A DNA stretch of 64,000 bases from Mesorhizobium sp. M2A.F.Ca.ET.046.03.2.1 (GCF_003952425.1 NZ_CP034449.1:3038001-3102000), one strand, 5' to 3'. Counted from the stretch's first letter, positions 28,987 through 37,790 are shown. Translations and numbers: made by a program. Notes: a model not told the origin generated them from the sequence alone.

Positions 28987-30660
28987 ATGGCCCCTTCCGT
29001 CAGCCCGACCATCGCCGCCCGCCGCGACCAGATGTTCCCGATCCTCTCGGAGGCGGATATCGAGCGCATGCGCCGCTTCGGCGAGGCGCGCGCCTATGCC
29101 GCCGGCGAGCATATCGTGACGGCCGGCACGGTTTCGCCAGGCGTGATCCTCATCCTGTCGGGAAAAGTGGACATCACCCAGGCCGGCGGGCTCGGCCAGC
29201 CTGAACCGATCGTCACCCATGGCGCGGGCAATTTCATCGGCGAGCTGGCGCAGCTGTCGAACCGGCCGTCGCTGGTCAATGCCGAGGCGGTCGAGCCGGT
29301 CGAGGCGATCGTCATCCCCTCGCAGCGGCTGCGCGACCTGATGGTGCAGGAGGCCAATCTCGGCGAGCGCGTCATGCGGGCGCTGATCCTGCGCCGAGTC
29401 GGGCTGCTCGAAAGCGGCGCCAGCGGGCCCGTCGTCATCGGCCCACCGGGCAATGGCGACGTGCTGCGGCTGCAAGGGTTCCTGCGGCGCAGCGGGTTGC
29501 CGCACCGGGCGCTCGATTCCGACACCGACCCTTGCGCGAAAACGCTGATCGAGCGGTTCCATGTCGATCCGCACCATCTGCCGATCGTGCTCTGCCCGAA
29601 CGGCAAGCTGATGCACAATCCGGGCGAGAACGAGCTTGCCCGCTGCGTCGGCCTGCTGCGGCCGATCGATGCCGACAAGGTCTATGACGTGGCGATCGTC
29701 GGCGCCGGGCCGGCAGGGCTGGCGGCGGCGGTCTATGCGGCCTCGGAAGGGCTGTCGACCATCGTGCTCGACTGCCGCGCTTTCGGCGGGCAGGCCGGCG
29801 CCTCGGCGCGAATCGAGAACTATCTCGGCTTCCCGACCGGCATCACCGGCATGGCGCTGATGGCGCGCGCCTACAACCAGGCGCAGAAATTCGGTGTGGA
29901 GATGGTGATCCCAGACGAGGCGAAGCTGCTCGACGACGCCGGCGACGGCGCCCGCTACAGGCTTGCCATCGGCGATGGCGAGAGCGTTCGCTCACGCGCG
30001 GTGGTGATCGCCAGCGGCGCGCGTTACCGCCGCCTCGACATCGCCAACCTGGCGCAGTTCGAGGGCACCTCGGTGCATTACTGGGCCTCGCCGATCGAGG
30101 CCAGGCTTTGCCAGAGCCAGGAGGTGGCGCTGGTCGGCGCCGGCAATTCGGCCGGACAGGCGGCGGTCTATCTGGCGAGCCAGGTGCGCAAGGTGACGCT
30201 CCTGGCGCGCCGCGACAGCCTCGACGCCACCATGTCGCGCTATCTGGTCGAGCGCATCAAGGCGCAGCCCAACATCGAGGTGCTGACGCAGACCGAAGTG
30301 ACGGCGCTTGAGGGCACCGAGGGTAATCTCGAGCGGCTGCGCTGGCGCAACCGGGTGACCGGCGAGGAGACGGAGCGCGCCATCCACCACCTCTTCCTGT
30401 TCATCGGCGCCGACCCTAACACCGACTGGCTGGCCAACTGCAACGTGGCGCTGGATGCCAAGGGTTTCGTGCGGACCGGACCGGACACGACGCCAGGGCA
30501 CGGGCTGATGGAAACCAGCCGCAGCGGCGTCTTCGCCATTGGCGACGTGCGCTGCGGCTCGACCAAGCGCGTCGCAGCCGCCGTCGGCGAAGGCGCGCAG
30601 GTGGTCGCGGCCTTGCATGCCTATCTGGCGCGGAACGGCGGCGGCGCCGTGAACGAATAG
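28987..30660 (+). CDS. cNMP-binding domain / thioredoxin reductase-like flavoprotein lacking the redox CxxC
   Basis: The 557-residue protein joins an N-terminal cyclic-nucleotide-binding domain (about 20-130; GVILILSGKVDITQ, FIGELAQLSNRPSLV), a thioredoxin-like middle segment (about 147-222; GDVLRLQGFLRRSGLPHRAL, LPIVLCPNGKLMH) and a thioredoxin reductase-type FAD/NAD(P)H module from about residue 232 (GAGPAG at 239-244, FGGQAG, VGAGNSAGQAA, GVFAIGDVR). Where thioredoxin reductases carry YCATCDG, this protein has YWASPIEA (365-372), so the usual dithiol is missing. A UBP zinc finger gene follows 26 bp downstream and is probably in the same operon. It may pass electrons by another route or act as a redox sensor. 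Confidence 0.9.
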   Translation: MAPSVSPTIAARRDQMFPILSEADIERMRRFGEARAYAAGEHIVTAGTVSPGVILILSGKVDITQAGGLGQPEPIVTHGAGNFIGELAQLSNRPSLVNAEAVEPVEAIVIPSQRLRDLMVQEANLGERVMRALILRRVGLLESGASGPVVIGPPGNGDVLRLQGFLRRSGLPHRALDSDTDPCAKTLIERFHVDPHHLPIVLCPNGKLMHNPGENELARCVGLLRPIDADKVYDVAIVGAGPAGLAAAVYAASEGLSTIVLDCRAFGGQAGASARIENYLGFPTGITGMALMARAYNQAQKFGVEMVIPDEAKLLDDAGDGARYRLAIGDGESVRSRAVVIASGARYRRLDIANLAQFEGTSVHYWASPIEARLCQSQEVALVGAGNSAGQAAVYLASQVRKVTLLARRDSLDATMSRYLVERIKAQPNIEVLTQTEVTALEGTEGNLERLRWRNRVTGEETERAIHHLFLFIGADPNTDWLANCNVALDAKGFVRTGPDTTPGHGLMETSRSGVFAIGDVRCGSTKRVAAAVGEGAQVVAALHAYLARNGGGAVNE

Positions 30661-30686
30661 ACCAGCGAACCGGCGAGGAACCCGCG

Positions 30687-30992
30687 ATGGACGAATGCAG
30701 GCATACCAGGGACATCAAAAAGGTCACGCCGAGCGCGCTGGGTTGCGAGGAATGCCTGAAGAGCGGCTCCTGGTGGGTGCATCTCAGGCTCTGCCGGACC
30801 TGCGGCCATGTCGGCTGCTGCGACGACTCGCCCAACCGCCACGCGACGAAACATTTCCGTGCCACGCAGCATCCGATCATCGAGGGCTACGACCCGCCGG
30901 AAGGCTGGGCCTGGTGCTTCGTCGACGAGGTTTTCGTCGACCTCGAGGGCGATACGACGCCCCAGAACGGGCCGATTCCGAAGTTTGTTTGA
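30687..30992 (+). CDS. UBP-type zinc finger protein
   Basis: The 101-residue protein is essentially one ZnF-UBP domain. Candidate zinc ligands are C4, H6, C20, C23, C36, C39, C44, C45, H52, H56 and H62 in the spacing CxH...CxxC...CxxCxxxxCC...H...H...H. In eukaryotes this domain binds the C-terminal tail of ubiquitin. Bacterial versions are often linked to thioredoxin-reductase-like flavoproteins, as here. The start at ATG 30687 follows CGGCGAGGAACCC. The partner of the finger in this cell is unknown. Confidence 0.92.
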   Translation: MDECRHTRDIKKVTPSALGCEECLKSGSWWVHLRLCRTCGHVGCCDDSPNRHATKHFRATQHPIIEGYDPPEGWAWCFVDEVFVDLEGDTTPQNGPIPKFV

Positions 30993-31015
30993 GTCCAGCC
31001 GTTCCGGGCCGCGCT

Positions 31016-31198
31016 TTACCGCACCGAGCCCGTCACAGTCGGGTCGATGGCGTCGGGCACGGATTTGCGCTCGTTGCCGGCAAAAATGCCGATGAGCAGC
31101 AGGCTAAGCACAACCGGCACAAACAGGATGGCGATGCGGGCCTGCACGTAGAAGATGGCACGCCATTCGTTTCGCTTTTCGGGGCTGTCGTTCATCAT
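31016..31198 (-). CDS. small single-pass membrane protein, about 60 aa
   Basis: Tandem ATG codons at 31198 and 31195 open a frame MMNDSPEKRNEWRAIFYVQA followed by the hydrophobic helix RIAILFVPVVLSLLLIGIFA and a polar tail ending TVTGSVR. One transmembrane helix is clear. The ribosome binding site is weak (ACAGAGCGAGC). I do not recognise a family. It converges on the UBP finger gene. Confidence 0.6.
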   Translation of the reverse strand: MMNDSPEKRNEWRAIFYVQARIAILFVPVVLSLLLIGIFAGNERKSVPDAIDPTVTGSVR

Positions 31199-31280
31199 GC
31201 TCGCTCTGTCTGCGCCACCCAGGGCGGGACATAGAGACGAAGCGTTAAACATCTCCTTCCGATTCCGTTAACGGGCGACG

Positions 31281-31469
31281 ATGTGCTATGTTGAAGTCAT
31301 GAAGAACGACCGCACAGACGCGCCTCCGTTTGGTGAGACACTCGAGAACCGCATCAAGGTTCCGCCGAAGGTCTATGCGGAGTTCCTGGCGCTTCTCGAT
31401 GCGCCGGCCAAATCCAATGAGAAGCTATCCAGGCTCATGAACGCCCCACAGCCATGGGAGAGCAAGTGA
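31281..31469 (+). CDS. short DUF1778-like (TacA-type antitoxin tail) protein
   Basis: The 62-codon frame ends VYAEFLALLDAPAKSNEKLS and RLMNAPQPWESK, which resembles the C-terminal half of DUF1778 antitoxins (the FxxLLDxPxxPNxxLxxLxxxPxPW pattern). The ribbon-helix-helix N-terminal half is missing and no GNAT toxin gene follows, so this looks like an orphan or a remnant. ATG 31299 is an alternative start. Only the pattern of the last 30 residues supports the call. Confidence 0.5.
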   Translation: MCYVEVMKNDRTDAPPFGETLENRIKVPPKVYAEFLALLDAPAKSNEKLSRLMNAPQPWESK

Positions 31470-31630
31470 CCCTCTCCGTCTCGGCGCTGCGCGCCGATCC
31501 ACCTCTCCCCCACCTTGTGGGGGCGAGGAAATGCCAATCCCCCAAAGCCACGGCCTTCGCAAGCCTGGGTTCCTCGCCCCGCCAGAGGCGGGGAGAGGTG
31601 GCTCGGCGAAGCCGAGACGGAGAGGGAGCG
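31468..31630. repeat. family A-like palindromic repeat
   Basis: CCTCTCCGTCTCGGCGCTGC and GGCTCGGCGAAGCCGAGACG are inverted ends. ACCTCTCCCCCACCTTGTGG and CGCCCCGCCAGAGGCGGGGA are inner hairpins, and GGCCTTCGCAAGCCTGGGTT lies between. It starts at the stop codon of the preceding small gene. Confidence 0.65.
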
Positions 31631-31689
31631 CCCTATGCGATTGGATGCCGGATGCGCTTTCCTATCGCCTGAAAAGTTCGCCGCGCTGA

Positions 31690-32496
31690 TCAGCGTGCAG
31701 GCAGCGCGAACAACCTTCCACCCGCCGGCACCACGTCGTCGATGCCGGCGAGGCGCAGGCAGTGCCAGGCCATGGCGTGGTTGGAGGAGGTGACGGGAAT
31801 GCCGATGCGCCGCTCCAGATCGGCGACCGCCTCGGCGACGCGCAGGCTGGTGCAGGAGATGAAGATCGCATCGACGCCGGGCACTTCAGCCATGCGTTCG
31901 GCGGCAGCCTCGATGGAAGCCAGCGCGATGCGGGCGGCCCCGCGGTCGTCTCGGCGGTCGAAGGTCGCGACGGCCGCGATGTCGAGGCCGCGACCGGTGA
32001 AATAGCGGACAAGGCCCTGGTTGATCTCGGGCGCGTAAGGGGTGAGCAGGCCGATGCCCTTCGCGCCCAGCGCCTTGAAGGCGGCCAGCGCGCCGGTGAC
32101 CGGCGTGGTGCAGGCGACGCCCGGCCGCGCCTTGCGGATTTCGGCGAAGACGGCTTCCTCGCCAAGCGTCATGGTGGCCGAAGTGCAGCCGAAGCCGACG
32201 ACGTCGAGCGGGATGCTGGGCAGGATGAGATCGACGGTGGGGGCGATGCGCGGGCCGATGGCGCGCAATGTGTCAGGCGTGATGTCGTTGTCGTTGAAGA
32301 GGCGCGCCTCGTAGAAGGCGACGCCCGGAATCCGGACCAGCGCGCGGAACTCGTGCTCCAGCGTCTGATCGGTGGCAAGGATCGCCAGGCCGATCGCCGC
32401 GCGCGAGGCGAGGCCGCCGTCGATCTCGGATGGAAGGACGCCAAGGTCCACCGGTCCAGAAGATTGCGGGCGGGTAGCGGCCGCGCTGACAGACAT
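31690..32496 (-). CDS. aspartate/glutamate racemase-superfamily protein (maleate isomerase-like)
   Basis: The 268-residue protein has the paired cysteines expected of the Asp/Glu/hydantoin racemase superfamily: DVVGFGCTSATMTLGEEAVF near residue 102 and DAIFISCTSLRVAEAVADLE near residue 215. GIGLLTPYAPEINQGLVRYF fits the maleate isomerase/arylmalonate decarboxylase/EutA branch. ATG 32496 follows CAGGAAAGGGAATGCC. It lies 41 bp downstream of a D-amino acid dehydrogenase gene, so racemisation or isomerisation of a related substrate is plausible. Confidence 0.85.
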   Translation of the reverse strand: MSVSAAATRPQSSGPVDLGVLPSEIDGGLASRAAIGLAILATDQTLEHEFRALVRIPGVAFYEARLFNDNDITPDTLRAIGPRIAPTVDLILPSIPLDVVGFGCTSATMTLGEEAVFAEIRKARPGVACTTPVTGALAAFKALGAKGIGLLTPYAPEINQGLVRYFTGRGLDIAAVATFDRRDDRGAARIALASIEAAAERMAEVPGVDAIFISCTSLRVAEAVADLERRIGIPVTSSNHAMAWHCLRLAGIDDVVPAGGRLFALPAR

Positions 32497-32537
32497 GGCA
32501 TTCCCTTTCCTGGCGGATCCCGTCGGGGATCATGCGT

Positions 32538-33779
32538 TCAGTTCAAAAGTCCATCCATCGAAATGGCCGGCTTGCGGCCGGCGATCAGGTCGGCGGTGAT
32601 GCGGGCCGAGCCGTGCGACATGGTCCAGCCGATATGGCCGTGCCCGGTGTTGAGGTAGAGGTTGCGTAGGCGCCGCCGGCCGAATTCGGGCAGGTTGTTC
32701 GGCGTCATCGGCCTGAGGCCCGCCCACATCTCGGCGCGGTCGTAATCGGCGCCTTCCGGATAAAGCTCCTCGGTCACGCCCTTCATGAAGGTGAAATCGG
32801 CCGGCTTGTGGCTGGTGTCGTAGCCGGCGAATTCGGCGGTGGCGGTGACGCGCAGCCGGTCGCCGAAGCGCGAGACGGCGACCAGATTGTGCTCGTCGAT
32901 CGCGGCGATGGTCGGCGGCGCCGGGCGGTTGCCGATCGGGATGGTCAGCGAATAGCCCTTGACCGGATAGATCGGCAGGCTGAGCCCGATCGTCCTGGCG
33001 ATCAGCGGGCTGTAGGAGCCGAGCGCCAACACATAGGCGTCGCCCTTGACCGCGCCCTTGTCCGTCATCACCTGCGCGACGCCGTCGCCCGACGTCTCGA
33101 TGCCGGTGATGGTGGTGCCGGTGCGAATCTCGCCGCCGCGCTCGACCACCTTGGCGGCGAGCGCGCGGGTGAATTTCGCCGGGTCGCCGGTCTCGTCGGT
33201 CGGGCAATGGATGCCGCCGGCGATCTTTTCACTGGCCGAGGCCAGCGACGGATCGAGCGCGACAATGGCGTCGCGGTCGAGCACCTTGATCAGCTGGCCG
33301 TCGGATTCCAGCAGCCGCATATGCTCGACGCCTTTGTCGAGCGCCTGCTGGCTGCGATAGAAATAGAGGATGCCGCGATCGTTGCGGTCGTAGTCGATCG
33401 CCTCGTCGGCGACCACTTCTTGCAGCACCGATTGCGAATAGACGGCGAGCCGGTGCTTGAGCAGCGTGTTGCGCCTGGCCTTCTCGGCCGTGCATTCCAT
33501 CAGGAACAGCCACGACCAGCTGTAGAGCCTCGGATCGGCCGAAAGCCTGAAGCGCAGCGCCTGATCCTTCAGCACCAGCGATTTCAGCAGGATCATCGGC
33601 GCCCTGGGCGAGGACCAGACGAAGGAATGCCCCGGCGCGATCATGCCGGCATTGCCCCAGCTTGTCTCGGCCGCGACCTGTTGCTGGCGCTCGAGGATGA
33701 CGACCTCGTGCCCGTCCTTCTGCAGCTGGTAAGCGGTGGTGACGCCGACCACGCCGCCACCCAACACGATCACGCGCAT
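32538..33779 (-). CDS. D-amino acid dehydrogenase, FAD-dependent
   Basis: The 413-residue DadA-type enzyme starts at ATG 33779 behind CCGGAGGCGTG, with MRVIVLGGGVVGVTTAYQLQ as the FAD Rossmann motif. Diagnostic segments include ETSWGNAGMIAPGHSFVWSS, LYSWSWLFLMECTAEKARRN, GGIHCPTDETGDPAKFTRAL and the C-terminal NLYLNTGHGHIGWTMSHGSA. It oxidises D-amino acids and feeds electrons to the respiratory chain. The palindrome at 33798-33813, 19 bp upstream, is a likely operator of the GntR regulator encoded next to it. Confidence 0.93.
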   Translation of the reverse strand: MRVIVLGGGVVGVTTAYQLQKDGHEVVILERQQQVAAETSWGNAGMIAPGHSFVWSSPRAPMILLKSLVLKDQALRFRLSADPRLYSWSWLFLMECTAEKARRNTLLKHRLAVYSQSVLQEVVADEAIDYDRNDRGILYFYRSQQALDKGVEHMRLLESDGQLIKVLDRDAIVALDPSLASASEKIAGGIHCPTDETGDPAKFTRALAAKVVERGGEIRTGTTITGIETSGDGVAQVMTDKGAVKGDAYVLALGSYSPLIARTIGLSLPIYPVKGYSLTIPIGNRPAPPTIAAIDEHNLVAVSRFGDRLRVTATAEFAGYDTSHKPADFTFMKGVTEELYPEGADYDRAEMWAGLRPMTPNNLPEFGRRRLRNLYLNTGHGHIGWTMSHGSARITADLIAGRKPAISMDGLLN

Positions 33780-33797
33780 CACGCCTCCGGAGATCGC

Positions 33798-33813
33798 AAA
33801 GTGAGTACACTTT
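33798..33813. promoter_or_regulatory. candidate GntR operator in front of the D-amino acid dehydrogenase
   Basis: AAAGTG-AGTA-CACTTT is a perfect 6-bp inverted repeat with a 4-bp spacer. It is preceded by ATCGC, and the 11-mer ATCGCAAAGTG recurs exactly at 34686-34696 in front of the GntR gene. Confidence 0.5.
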
Positions 33814-33907
33814 AGAATCTATCGCGAGATCCGCAAGGGGCAGCCTGCAAATGGCCGTCTTTTTGAGATGCCGGCGGATCGTGGCGTTGAGGTTTTCGGC
33901 GAAAGCT

Positions 33908-34627
33908 CTACGCCGTCTCCGGGAAAAGCCGCGCCAAGCCGCGCGCGGCCACTTCGATGGCGTGCTCAGAGCTCAGCGTGATGTGTTTTTCGAGCAGGCT
34001 CGCTCCGCCCGCGGCGTCGCGGCGGCGCAGGGCGCGAATGATCGCGTCATGCTCCCGATAGGTGCGGTCGCGACGCGACGAAGACTCCAGGTCGATGCAT
34101 CTGAAGAAGCGGATACGCGAGCAGAGACCCTCAAGCGCGCTTATCATCTGCGCATTCTTCGACAATCGCGTCAGGCCCATGTGGAAGCTCTCGTCGGCGA
34201 CGGCAATCTTCGCCCATGAGCCCTCGTCTTCCGGGTTGCTGTGTCTTGTCCAGGTCCCGGCTGCCGCCTCGATCTCGGCATCGCTCGCCCGCTCGCAGGC
34301 AAGCACGAAGGCGGCACGCTCGATCGCCGCGCGAAGCTCGTAGAGATCGCGCACCGCCTCCGGCGTCAGCTCGCGGGCGAAAAAGCCCTTGTTCGGCACG
34401 GAGGTGACAAAACCATCGCGCTCCAGCCGATTGAGCGCGGCGCGCACCGGCGTGCGGCTGACCGCCAGCTCGGCGGCGAGCTCGACCTCGTTGATCCGCT
34501 CGCCCGGCCGGAAACGATAGTCGATCGCGAAGTCCTTGATCCGGGCATAGACACGCTCGACGCTGTCGGCCGCGCGGACGGCACGCGTAGCCGCCGATTT
34601 TTCGCCACTGCCGCGTCCTTGTGTCAT
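33908..34627 (-). CDS. GntR-family regulator, FadR subfamily (FCD domain)
   Basis: The 239-residue protein has a winged helix (INEVELAAELAVSRTPVRAA with LNRLERDGFVTSVPNKGFFA) and an all-helical FCD ligand domain (VRDLYELRAAIERAAFVLAC, DESFHMGLTRLSKNAQM, YREHDAIIRALRRRDAAGG), where Asp and His residues form a metal site in this family. It is on the same strand as the dehydrogenase and racemase genes, 128 bp upstream of them. A shared 11-mer in both upstream regions suggests it controls them and itself. Confidence 0.92.
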   Translation of the reverse strand: MTQGRGSGEKSAATRAVRAADSVERVYARIKDFAIDYRFRPGERINEVELAAELAVSRTPVRAALNRLERDGFVTSVPNKGFFARELTPEAVRDLYELRAAIERAAFVLACERASDAEIEAAAGTWTRHSNPEDEGSWAKIAVADESFHMGLTRLSKNAQMISALEGLCSRIRFFRCIDLESSSRRDRTYREHDAIIRALRRRDAAGGASLLEKHITLSSEHAIEVAARGLARLFPETA

Positions 34628-34685
34628 CAGGTCCTATCCCGGCGCCGCCGGCCAATCGGCGGGCGCTTCTATGATACGTTCTGAA

Positions 34686-34700
34686 ATCGCAAAGTGCACT
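34686..34700. promoter_or_regulatory. candidate GntR autoregulatory site
   Basis: ATCGCAAAGTGCACT contains the 11-mer shared with the dehydrogenase upstream region and the 8-bp palindrome AGTGCACT. It lies 59-73 bp upstream of the GntR start. Confidence 0.4.
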
Positions 34701-34898
34701 CAGTTGCGCTGCGTTTCACCGTCTCATGGAAACGGCGAAGCGCTCTTTGTTTGTCGCAATTCCCGGGCGGAAGGCTACGGCGAAGGCGGCTCACACTTTT
34801 TCCTGGAATTGCTCTAGTTCCTCAACACAAGTTTTGACCTGGTTAGAGCGCGATGGCAGATCCCCGGCCTTGGCGACTGACTGGACATCTATCGCGAT

Positions 34899-35083
34899 CG
34901 TCATCCACGGGCGGAGCAAGGAGCGAAGCGACGCGCGCAGACCCGAGGATCCATGCCATGACTTGGAAGCGCCGCGGCGATCCAGAAATTCTGCACCGTT
35001 GCACACTTCGGTCCAGGTAACGGAATGGATTCTAGGGTCTGCGCGCGTCGCTTCGCTCCTTGCTCCGCCCTAGAATGACGAGG
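34899..35083. repeat. family B long palindromic repeat
   Basis: CGTCATCCACGGGCGGAGCA and CTCCGCCCTAGAATGACGAG are the ends. The core has one extra base (GAAATTC). It lies in the 563-bp gap 34628-35190 between the GntR gene and the gamma-lyase gene; outside the repeat and the GntR site I see no gene there. Confidence 0.8.
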
Positions 35084-35190
35084 TTTAGAAGCCTCCAGCT
35101 CATCGCCAGCGTTTGCGCTGACTATCCCAACGGACGTTGATAGCCTTGCCCGTGAAACCTGCAATCTTTCAAAATCACCGTGTTGAGGAA

Positions 35191-36360
35191 CTAGTGCGCC
35201 AGCGCCTGCTCCAGATCGGCGACCAGATCATCGCCGTCCTCGATGCCGCAGGAGAGCCGCACCAGCGAATCGGTAATCCCGATGGCGCCGCGTTTCTCCG
35301 CCGGGATCGAGCCATGCGTCATCAGCGCCGGGTGCTCGATCAGGCTTTCGACGCCGCCCAGGCTTTCGGCCAGCGTGAAAAGCTGGGTGCGTTCGAGGAA
35401 GCGTTTCGTTCCCGCCAGGTCGCGGTCGAGGTCGACCGAGATCATACCGCCGAAGGCGTGCATCTGCTGGACGGCGATGGAATGCTGCGGGTGGCTGGCG
35501 AGGCCTGGATAGATGACCCGGCGGACATTTTTTCGCGTTTCCAGCCATTGCGCTATTTTCAGGCCATTGGCCGAGTGGCGCTCCATCCTCAGCGCCAAAG
35601 TCTTGATGCCGCGCAGGGCCAAAAAACTGTCGAAGGGGCCGGAGATGGCGCCGATGGCGTTCTGCAGGAATTTCAGCTGGTCGGCGAGTTCCTTGTTGTC
35701 GCCGACGACCGCCACGCCGCCGACCATGTCGGAATGGCCGTTCAAATATTTCGTCGTTGAATGCACGACGATGTCGATGCCGAGCTCCAGCGGGCGCTGG
35801 ATATAGGGGCTGCAAAAAGTATTGTCGGCAACGGTAAGCAGACCCTTACGCTTTGCAAGCGCCGCGAGAGCTTCGAGGTCGACGATGCGCAGCAGCGGGT
35901 TGGTCGGCGTCTCGACCCAGAGCAGCTTCGTGTCCGGCCGGATCGCGGCTTCGACCGCGGCCAGGTCGGTGAAATCGGCGAAGCTGACCTGCAAGCCCGC
36001 GGAACGTTTGCGCACCCGCTCCATCAGCCGGAACGAGCCGCCATAGATGTCGTCGGTGGCGACGATATGGGCGCCGGAATCGAGCAGCTCCAGCACCGTC
36101 GAGATCGCCGCTAGGCCGGAGGCGAAGGCGAAGGCTTTCGTGCCGCTTTCAAGGTCGGCGACCGCGCGCTCGAAGGCGAAGCGCGTCGGATTCTGGCTGC
36201 GGGCATACTCAAAGCCCTTGTGCACGCCGGGCGATTGCTGGCCGTAGGTGGAGGTGGCGTAGATCGGCACCATCACCGCGCCGGTCGTCGGGTCGTGGCT
36301 CTGGCCGCCATGGATGGTGCGGGTGGAAAAGGCCAGGCGGTTCTTGCCGTTTGAAGTCAT
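35191..36360 (-). CDS. cystathionine gamma-lyase (Cys/Met metabolism PLP enzyme)
   Basis: The 389-residue PLP enzyme shows YATSTYGQQSPGVHKGFEYA, SQNPTRFAFERAVADLESG, TDDIYGGSFRLMERV, VADNTFCSPYIQRPLELGID and the PLP-lysine motif IVVHSTTKYLNGHSDMVGG. Position directly behind cystathionine beta-synthase, with overlapping ATGA at 36357-36360, argues for the gamma-lyase reaction (cystathionine to cysteine) rather than gamma-synthase, though sequence alone does not separate them cleanly. Confidence 0.92.
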   Translation of the reverse strand: MTSNGKNRLAFSTRTIHGGQSHDPTTGAVMVPIYATSTYGQQSPGVHKGFEYARSQNPTRFAFERAVADLESGTKAFAFASGLAAISTVLELLDSGAHIVATDDIYGGSFRLMERVRKRSAGLQVSFADFTDLAAVEAAIRPDTKLLWVETPTNPLLRIVDLEALAALAKRKGLLTVADNTFCSPYIQRPLELGIDIVVHSTTKYLNGHSDMVGGVAVVGDNKELADQLKFLQNAIGAISGPFDSFLALRGIKTLALRMERHSANGLKIAQWLETRKNVRRVIYPGLASHPQHSIAVQQMHAFGGMISVDLDRDLAGTKRFLERTQLFTLAESLGGVESLIEHPALMTHGSIPAEKRGAIGITDSLVRLSCGIEDGDDLVADLEQALAH

Positions 36361-37790
36361 TTTGCGCGGCGCCTCAGATGGTTGATCAGGTCGATACGGG
36401 TTATCAGGCCGATGAACTCCTCGCCATCGAAGACGATGGCGACCTCGTTGCGGTCGAAGACAGGCAGCAGCGCGTCCAGCGTCTGGTTGGCCTGCAGCGT
36501 GTGCAGGTTCGACGTCATGGCGGAGCGCACCGGGCCGTTGAAGCGATCCCAGCGGCCGTCATAGGGGCCGTCGACCTTGGCCAGGATATCGCTTTCGTCG
36601 ACGATGCCGACCAGCCTGCCCTCATCCAGCACCGGCAGTTGCGAGACATCGGAACGGCGCATGCGGCCATAGGCGTTGAGCAGGCTTTCCTCCGGGCCGA
36701 CCCAGACGGTGTCGCCTGTGCGGTGCGAGCGCATGACGAGGTCGCGCAAGTCGCCATGCTGCTCCTGCTCGGCAAGGCCCTGCTCTGCCAGCCAGAAATC
36801 GTCGAAGACTTTCGACAGGTACTTGTTGCCGCTGTCGCAGACGAAGGTCACGACGCGCTTGGGCACCGTCTGCTCGCGGCAATAGCGAAGTGCGGCCGAC
36901 AACAGCGTGCCCGAGGACGAACCAGCGAGGATGCCTTCCTTGGACAAGAGATCGCGCACCGCCAGCATGCTCTGCTTGTCGGGGATGGAATAGGCCTTTT
37001 TCACCAGCGAGAGATCGGCATTGGGCGGCACGAAATCCTCGCCGATGCCCTCGACCGTCCAGCTGCCCGCCTCCTCCATCTTGCCGGTCTTGATCAGCGG
37101 CGCCAGCACGGAGCCGACCGGATCTGCGAGCACCATCTCGGTCTTCGGTGAATGTTTCGCGAAAAAGCGGCCAAGGCCAGTGAGCGTGCCGCCGGAGCCG
37201 ACACCGACCACCACCGCGTCGACATCGCCGTCGAGCTGCCAAAAGATTTCCGGGCCGGTCGTCGTCTCATGCGCCAGCGGATTGGCCGGGTTGGCGAACT
37301 GGTTGGCATAGAACGCGCCGGGCAGCTCGGAAGCGATCTTCTCGGCCATGTCCTGGTAATATTCGGGGTGGCCCTTGCCGACATCGGAGCGCGTCATGCG
37401 CACCTCGGCGCCGAGCGCGCGCAGATGCTGGATCTTCTCGCGCGACATCTTGTCGGGCACGACCAGGATGATGCGGTAGCCTTTCGGAATGCCGACCTGG
37501 GCAAGGCCGAGGCCGGTGTTGCCGGCAGTGGCCTCGACGATCGTGCCGCCGCGCCTCAACTTGCCCGCCTTCTCGGCGGCGGCGATCATCGACAGCGCGA
37601 TGCGGTCCTTGATCGAGCCGCCGGGATTCTGGCTTTCGAGCTTGATGAACAGCCGGCATTTGCCGGTGTCGAATTTGGTCAGCTCGACGATCGGCGTCTG
37701 GCCGATCAGGTCGAGCACCGAAGCGTAAGGCGGGCGAAGCCTCGACAGGTTTGTGTCCGCGCCGCCGGGCGCTTTTGTCTGCTCGCTCAT
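36357..37790 (-). CDS. cystathionine beta-synthase with C-terminal CBS domain pair
   Basis: The 477-residue enzyme starts at ATG 37790 after GGAGCACTCAAG. The PLP catalytic core includes NPGGSIKDRIALSMI (Schiff-base Lys), VEATAGNTGLGLAQVGIPKG, HETTTGPEIFWQLDGDVDAV and VGVGSGGTLTGLGRFF. Residues from about 350 form two CBS motifs (GRMRRSDVSQLPVLDEGRLV; RNEVAIVFDGEEFIGLITRI), a regulatory module. There is no heme-binding N-terminal extension. It condenses homocysteine and serine; with the next gene it forms a reverse transsulfuration operon. Confidence 0.94.
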   Translation of the reverse strand: MSEQTKAPGGADTNLSRLRPPYASVLDLIGQTPIVELTKFDTGKCRLFIKLESQNPGGSIKDRIALSMIAAAEKAGKLRRGGTIVEATAGNTGLGLAQVGIPKGYRIILVVPDKMSREKIQHLRALGAEVRMTRSDVGKGHPEYYQDMAEKIASELPGAFYANQFANPANPLAHETTTGPEIFWQLDGDVDAVVVGVGSGGTLTGLGRFFAKHSPKTEMVLADPVGSVLAPLIKTGKMEEAGSWTVEGIGEDFVPPNADLSLVKKAYSIPDKQSMLAVRDLLSKEGILAGSSSGTLLSAALRYCREQTVPKRVVTFVCDSGNKYLSKVFDDFWLAEQGLAEQEQHGDLRDLVMRSHRTGDTVWVGPEESLLNAYGRMRRSDVSQLPVLDEGRLVGIVDESDILAKVDGPYDGRWDRFNGPVRSAMTSNLHTLQANQTLDALLPVFDRNEVAIVFDGEEFIGLITRIDLINHLRRRAK

